A stretch of DNA of 35,379 nucleotides from Desulfonatronospira sp. (GTDB lineage Bacteria > Desulfobacterota > Desulfovibrionia > Desulfovibrionales > Desulfonatronovibrionaceae): contig SLDX01000043.1 in assembly GCA_007125075.1 (NCBI GenBank), forward strand, positions 1-35,379. Reading direction: 5' to 3'. The notes beneath the pieces are model-generated. The model saw only the letters and a list, made by a program, of their open reading frames with translations. It searched no databases and was not told the origin of the DNA. Positions 31,927 through 35,379 of the stretch are shown here, in pieces. The position numbers and the translations under genes are program-made. How positions within the stretch are numbered: position 1 is the stretch's first letter; each line of letters starts with the position of its first letter.

Positions 31927-32276
31927 GTTTGCTGTTCAGGACAAGAGCGGCAGGGGTTAAATTCGGGCTGCAATAACAGATCCTGGTCAAAGTCACAGTG
32001 TTGATATTGATCTGCTGGTCCGAGCATTCAATCAGCTGGTTTAAAGAACCAATAAGGCGCGAGGAATAAAGAGCATGATCATCCTTCAGCGGTCAAGATT
32101 GTATCTTTTTGCCAGGTGATCCTGCGAAGGACTGTAAAATTATCATGCGTCCGGTTAATTTATCCATCCGCGGCAATTCAGGCTGTCAAGCATTTTTAAT
32201 AATTACTTTCAAAATCATTTTTTTGGATGAGGGTATTGATCAGATTCGCCATACTGCATCATTTGATCACTCGTTC
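31927..32276. other. Gene-free stretch between divergent toxin-antitoxin operons
   Basis: About 350 bases with no recognisable gene. Short coding-like snippets occur but all are interrupted within about 30 codons. The operons on either side read outwards from here. Confidence 0.45.
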
Positions 32277-32319
32277 TTGACAACCTGACCCCATCGGCAT
32301 ATGTTTAAGCATATGCCGA
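32277..32319 (+). promoter_or_regulatory. Promoter and palindromic operator of the AbrB-VapC operon
   Basis: TTGACA (32277-32282), a 17-base spacer and TATGTT (32300-32305). The -10 sits inside a perfect inverted repeat with 10-base arms: TCGGCATATG (32294-32303) and CATATGCCGA (32310-32319), 6 bases apart. Confidence 0.75.
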
Positions 32320-32339
32320 CGTCAAAAGGAGGCAGATTC

Positions 32340-32579
32340 ATGGAAATGAAGCGTCATGTTCGTTTGTTTCGTAATGGCCGCAACCAGGCCATTCGCATTC
32401 CCAGGGAGTTCGAACTGGATGCCGATACGGCCATCATCCGGCGCGAGGATGATCGTCTAGTCATCGAACCGGTAAGGAAAAAAGGGTTGCTGGCCACGCT
32501 GGCCACGTTGTCCGACATTGAGGAGGATTTCCCGGATATTGACTACGGGCTGCCTCCCCTGGACGATGTGAAGATATGA
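32340..32579 (+). CDS. vapB: AbrB/SpoVT-type antitoxin (VapB)
   Basis: A 79-residue antitoxin starting MEMKRHVRLFRNGRNQAIRI. The swapped-hairpin AbrB fold continues with PREFELDADTAIIRREDDRL. The acidic tail (IEEDFPDIDYGLPPLDDVKI) is the probable toxin-binding segment. AAGGAGG lies 7 bases upstream of this ATG; the longer open frame begins inside the operator and lacks a ribosome site. It overlaps vapC by 4 bases. Confidence 0.9.
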   Translation: MEMKRHVRLFRNGRNQAIRIPREFELDADTAIIRREDDRLVIEPVRKKGLLATLATLSDIEEDFPDIDYGLPPLDDVKI

Positions 32580-32995
32580 AGCCAAAGCATCGTTTTTTCC
32601 TGGACACAAACATCCTTTCGGATCTCGTCCGTCATCCCCAGGGCGTTGTGGCTCAGCGCATCCGTGAGCATGGCGAGCAGGCCGTCTGCACATCCGTCAT
32701 CGTGGCCTGTGAACTGCGATTCGGGGCCGCCAAACGGCAATCGCCACGGCTGTCCGCCCAAGTTGAGGCCATTCTCGCGGCAATGGATGTGCTGTCTCTC
32801 GAGGCGCCGGTTGATGAGCATTACGCCCGGCTGCGGCTGCATCTGGAGCTTATTGGAACCCCCATCGGACCCAACGACATGCTTCTGGCGGCCCAGGCCC
32901 TTGCCGAAAACTTCACCCTGGTGAGCGCCAATACAAATGAATTTCATCGCGTTCCCGGCCTCATGTGCGTGAACTGGCTGCAAGCCGGTCCGTGA
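32576..32995 (+). CDS. vapC: VapC-type PIN-domain toxin
   Basis: A 139-residue PIN ribonuclease in the FitB/VapC-like group. Active-site residues: the Asp of FFLDTNILSDLV, the Glu of VACELRFGAAKR, the Asp of IGPNDMLLAAQAL, and the later SANTNEFHRVPGL, where Asn stands for the fourth, less conserved acidic position. This is a common arrangement in the group. The ATGA overlap with vapB couples translation. Confidence 0.92.
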   Translation: MKPKHRFFLDTNILSDLVRHPQGVVAQRIREHGEQAVCTSVIVACELRFGAAKRQSPRLSAQVEAILAAMDVLSLEAPVDEHYARLRLHLELIGTPIGPNDMLLAAQALAENFTLVSANTNEFHRVPGLMCVNWLQAGP

Positions 32996-33044
32996 AAGAT
33001 ATCCGGCGGCTTACTTAGAATCAGCATGAAAAAATAATTAATGC

Positions 33045-33240
33045 TCATCCCTGATGAAACCAACTGTCAGCAAATCCAAAAAGCCGGCCAGGAGAACGAC
33101 CAGCAAAATCAATTTTTTTGTCGGCCTTGAGTGTTCGGTATCCAGCATCCAGGCCCATGGAGTAGTCGCCAAGGATCAAAAGGTCCGGATTCAGGGCCAC
33201 TAACACTGCAAACACCACCTGAGAGTGCTGACCGCTTTGA
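33045..33240 (-). pseudogene. Remnant of an ABC transporter ATPase
   Basis: The minus-strand translation contains GQHSQVVFAVLVALNPDLLI then LGDYSMGLDAGYR. This resembles the signature-to-Walker-B part of ABC ATPases (SGGQ...ALxxxPDLLILDD...GLDAGYR). The Walker B Asp is now Gly, and the signature lacks its full SGGQ. There is no Walker A upstream, and after about 20 more codons of unrelated sequence the frame ends. It is a short decayed piece about 65 codons long. Confidence 0.55.
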
Positions 33241-33461
33241 AACTAGACCCCAGAGCCGCGGCATCAGCGCCGGTTATTTTTCAGGCGCTCAATAGCCCTT
33301 TTCAGGCACCAGAACCTGGGTTTGCCCGGGATCTTTTGTAAAAGAAGGATGAAGAACGTGCCAGAAGCGAGATGAAGTAAGGTGAGCCTTCAGGAGAGGC
33401 GCGTTCATGAACCAGGGAAACTGCGAAAATTCAATGAAACCGTCACTGATGAAGGGTGTTG

Positions 33462-33487
33462 AAACCAGCCGCACGTGCGGCTGGTTT
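33462..33487. terminator. 26-base perfect palindrome, terminator 3' of the cytochrome c peroxidase
   Basis: AAACCAGCCGCAC and its exact reverse complement meet at 33474/33475. It lies 16 bases past the end of the peroxidase gene. On the plus strand it is followed by T-rich sequence (TCTGTCTTTTC); on the minus strand by only TTT. It may act in both directions. Confidence 0.6.
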
Positions 33488-33502
33488 TCTGTCTTTTCTT
33501 TT

Positions 33503-34552
33503 CTAGTTGGGATCAGGCCGCGGGGTGTCCCTGGTGGAGGCCGGGAGCACAGGAAGCTTCAGGGCATGCTCAGGAATTTCACCGGTCAGGGCCTTGAGAA
33601 ACGTGACAATTTCTTCGGTTTCAGAATCTGTAAGCTCGAATCCCAGCTGGATCTCGCCCATGATCCTCACCGCTTCATCCAGCTCCCAGACAGCCCCGTC
33701 CGGGAAATAGGGATAGGTGTGCTCGATGTTGCGCAGGGTGTGCATCTTGAAAACGTCTTTATCCGCTTCATTGCCGGTTACATCATAGCGTCCCCTGCTC
33801 GGGCTTTCTGACTCATAGGGCAGAGCCACCCCCAGCTTCTCAAAATCACCGCCCAGAACCACGCCGTCATGGCATCCGGCACATCCGGTGTCCACAAAGG
33901 TCTTCATTCCCGCCTTTTCCTTATCGTTCAGGGCGTCATTATCTCCCAGCAGAAAACGGTCCCAGCGGCCGGGAGTGAGCAGGGTGCGCTCAAATGCGCC
34001 TATGGCGTTGGCGATGTTTTCAAAGGTGAGAGGTTCCTGCTCATCAGGGAAGGAAACCTTGAAACGGCGAACATATTCAGGCATGGAGGCTATGCGCTCA
34101 ACCGCGAATTCTTCGCTGGGCATGGCCATTTCATTTTTGTCCAGAATAGGTCCTTTGGCCTGTTCCTCAAGATCAGCCGCCCGGCCGTCCCAGTTCTGGG
34201 CCTTGTAATAGGCCGCATTGAAGACCGTCCCGGAATTGACCGGCGTCCTTCTCCATTTGTGGCCGATGTCTACTGGCAGCTTGCTCATGCCCCAGGTGGC
34301 GGGATTGTGGCAGGTGTTGCAGCTGAACATCCCGCTTTTGGAGAGCCTGGGTTCATGGTAGAGCATCCAGCCCAGCTCGACCTTTTCCGGCGTCACCGGA
34401 TTTTCGGGATTGTCCACGTATTTCTCGGTAATCGGAGTAAAATACTCTTTATACTCCCTGTAGGGATCCTCAGCAGTCTCTGAAGCCACCGCCCAAAGGG
34501 CCGCCGCAAGCAGGAAGCCTGAGCAGGCGGCAAAACACAGGAAACGGATCAT
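33503..34552 (-). CDS. Dihaem cytochrome c peroxidase, periplasmic
   Basis: A 349-residue exported protein of the CcpA/MauG family that reduces hydrogen peroxide to water with electrons from cytochrome c. A signal peptide covers residues 1-24 (ending LWAVASE). The two haem c sites are CNTCH (about 78-82) and CAGCH (about 227-231). Family landmarks: the block around NAAYYKAQNWDGRAADLEEQ, MPSEEFAVERI, AIGAFERTLLTPG and FKMHTLRNIEHTYPYFPDG. The last motif usually ends YFHDG; here the His is Pro. GGAGG lies upstream of the ATG. It complements the cytoplasmic rubrerythrin and oxygen reductase in peroxide defence. Confidence 0.93.
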   Translation of the reverse strand: MIRFLCFAACSGFLLAAALWAVASETAEDPYREYKEYFTPITEKYVDNPENPVTPEKVELGWMLYHEPRLSKSGMFSCNTCHNPATWGMSKLPVDIGHKWRRTPVNSGTVFNAAYYKAQNWDGRAADLEEQAKGPILDKNEMAMPSEEFAVERIASMPEYVRRFKVSFPDEQEPLTFENIANAIGAFERTLLTPGRWDRFLLGDNDALNDKEKAGMKTFVDTGCAGCHDGVVLGGDFEKLGVALPYESESPSRGRYDVTGNEADKDVFKMHTLRNIEHTYPYFPDGAVWELDEAVRIMGEIQLGFELTDSETEEIVTFLKALTGEIPEHALKLPVLPASTRDTPRPDPN

Positions 34553-34798
34553 GAAATTCCTCCTTTATTAAACATTGTCATTTGTAAGGGCTGAAAACTT
34601 ATTCTGTAAGGTTGAAACGACATGTGTAAAGGATGAGCTCGCACTCTGCAGGCAGACTTAAGAGCCGCATCTTCAGCCCATGGGACATACGGAAAAAATC
34701 ACATGACCCGGTTGCGCACAGTTCTGTTTACGCATATGCATGCCGGATTTGGATTCCAGACCCTTCAGACACATTCTTAAATGTTGTTCGCAGCATGA

Positions 34799-35074
34799 TC
34801 ACTGCTGATATTCATCATTTTCATCATATTCATTGTTTTCTTCAGGCTCTTCATATCCCTGAGGCGCATACCTGTAATTCGCATTCTCTTCATGCTCTTC
34901 TTCGGGCTGTTCATCCACATCTTGGCCATATGCAGGCTGCTCCCCAACATCGCGTTGAGCTTCTCCTTCGGGATCTTCAGCCGTACCCGCGGCGTTCAGG
35001 GGCAGACCCATGCCCAGAACGAGCATAAGCGCAAAAACAATACTTAAAAATTTCTTTCCGATATTTGCCAGCAT
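34799..35074 (-). CDS. Secreted, very acidic low-complexity small protein
   Basis: A 91-residue protein with a clear signal peptide (residues 1-29, hydrophobic core IVFALMLVLGMGLPL, cleavage near NAAG). The mature part is almost wholly Glu, Gln, Asp, Asn, Tyr and Pro, for example EQPEEEHEENANY and ENNEYDENDEYQQ. No family is recognised and it is likely disordered. AAAGGAG lies upstream of the ATG. The terminator of the next upstream gene separates them. Metal or cation binding in the periplasm is a guess from composition only. Confidence 0.8.
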   Translation of the reverse strand: MLANIGKKFLSIVFALMLVLGMGLPLNAAGTAEDPEGEAQRDVGEQPAYGQDVDEQPEEEHEENANYRYAPQGYEEPEENNEYDENDEYQQ

Positions 35075-35163
35075 AATTATTCTCCTTTAAGGTTTTCCAG
35101 GCAGTATTCCAACAGATACTTGTGTCTGCCGGATAAAGCAGGCTCTATTCCGTCTGCTGAAGG

Positions 35164-35206
35164 AAAAAAGGCCGTGGCCCTTCCAAAGGGAAGAGCCCGG
35201 CCGTTT
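35164..35206 (-). terminator. Rho-independent terminator of the gene at the window end
   Basis: On the minus strand CGGCCGGGCTCTTCC pairs with GGAAGGGCCACGGCC, with a few bulged positions and a CTTT loop. A run of six T (35164-35169) follows. It lies about 40 bases past the stop codon at 35244. Confidence 0.8.
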
Positions 35207-35243
35207 TAAGGTTTTCTCGCAATACAAGGGATCGCACGTGCTG

Positions 35244-35379
35244 CTAGTTAAACCATCCGTTGTCGTTATCTTCTTCCATATCAAGTTCTCTTTCCAGTTC
35301 CTGTACTCTTCTTTCCAGGTCCTGAATTCTCTGATCGGTGTCGCGGTCCATTTCCATTTCACGGTCCATGTCCCGTTCA
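35244..35379 (-). CDS. 3' end of a coiled-coil protein gene (partial)
   Basis: The last 44 codons of a gene that starts beyond the window. The visible tail is highly charged: ERDMDREMEMDRDTDQRIQD, then LERRVQELERELDMEEDNDN and GWFN. The LxxRVxxLExEL heptads form a coiled coil ending in an acidic cap. No family can be assigned from this part. Its terminator follows directly. Confidence 0.7.
   Translation of the reverse strand, partial: ERDMDREMEMDRDTDQRIQDLERRVQELERELDMEEDNDNGWFN

Noticed and set aside
1-35379. tRNA, rRNA, integrase or transposase genes marking island borders
   Set aside because: I looked for cloverleaf-like runs and typical recombinase motifs and saw none that I could support.

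Overview
The window most resembles a mesophilic sulfate-reducing bacterium of the Desulfovibrionales, perhaps a salt- or alkali-tolerant lineage. The evidence is gene content and order. A Fur-type PerR gene, rubrerythrin and a CX4C rubredoxin-like gene lie in the order known from Desulfovibrio vulgaris (perR-rbr-rdl). They are followed by a rubredoxin and a rubredoxin:oxygen oxidoreductase (rub-roo). A homologue of the Desulfovibrio DVU0298 family lies beside them. The taxonomic call is inference; there is no rRNA gene in the window.

Layout. 1-5.5 kb (+): acetyl-CoA synthetase, a PiT-type phosphate permease with its PhoU-like partner, and an orphan sigma-54 response regulator. 5.5-8.7 kb (-): a two-gene signalling operon, an HDOD protein and a GAF-GGDEF-EAL protein whose EAL site looks damaged. 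8.8-14 kb (-): a set matching the mycobacterial decaprenyl-phosphoryl-arabinose pathway (UbiA-type phosphoribosyltransferase, GtrA, DprE1-like oxidase, DprE2-like reductase) ending in a GT-C glycosyltransferase. This is probably a route to a lipid-linked D-arabinofuranose and its transfer to a surface glycan or protein. 14-17.8 kb (-): a DVU0298-family protein and the oxygen/peroxide defence block, with palindromic PerR operator candidates. The oxygen oxidoreductase has Tyr in place of the diiron ligand Asp83. 18-19.6 kb: a ComEA-like protein, a long AT-rich gene-poor stretch and a membrane coiled-coil protein.

19.8-33.2 kb is an accessory region. It holds five apparently intact type II toxin-antitoxin operons (RelBE-like, two Phd-VapC, RHH-MazF, AbrB-VapC) and one broken one. 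It also holds decayed pieces of a UPF1-like helicase, an ACR3-like arsenite transporter and an ABC ATPase, and several GC-rich hairpin repeats. Interspersed intact genes are a PrmA-like methyltransferase, an ADP-ribosylglycohydrolase, a KefB-like antiporter beside a two-RCK TrkA-like protein, a Nif11-like small protein and a ferritin-like protein. Four toxin-antitoxin operons have a palindrome overlapping a recognisable promoter; the fifth has a palindrome just upstream of its start.

33.5-35.4 kb (-): a periplasmic dihaem cytochrome c peroxidase, a secreted very acidic low-complexity protein, and the 3' end of a coiled-coil gene that runs off the window.

The best candidates for something new are the DPA-like locus with its unassigned GT-C enzyme (and an Ala where the mycobacterial drug-target Cys sits), the Tyr83 oxygen reductase, and the antiporter/two-RCK pair.
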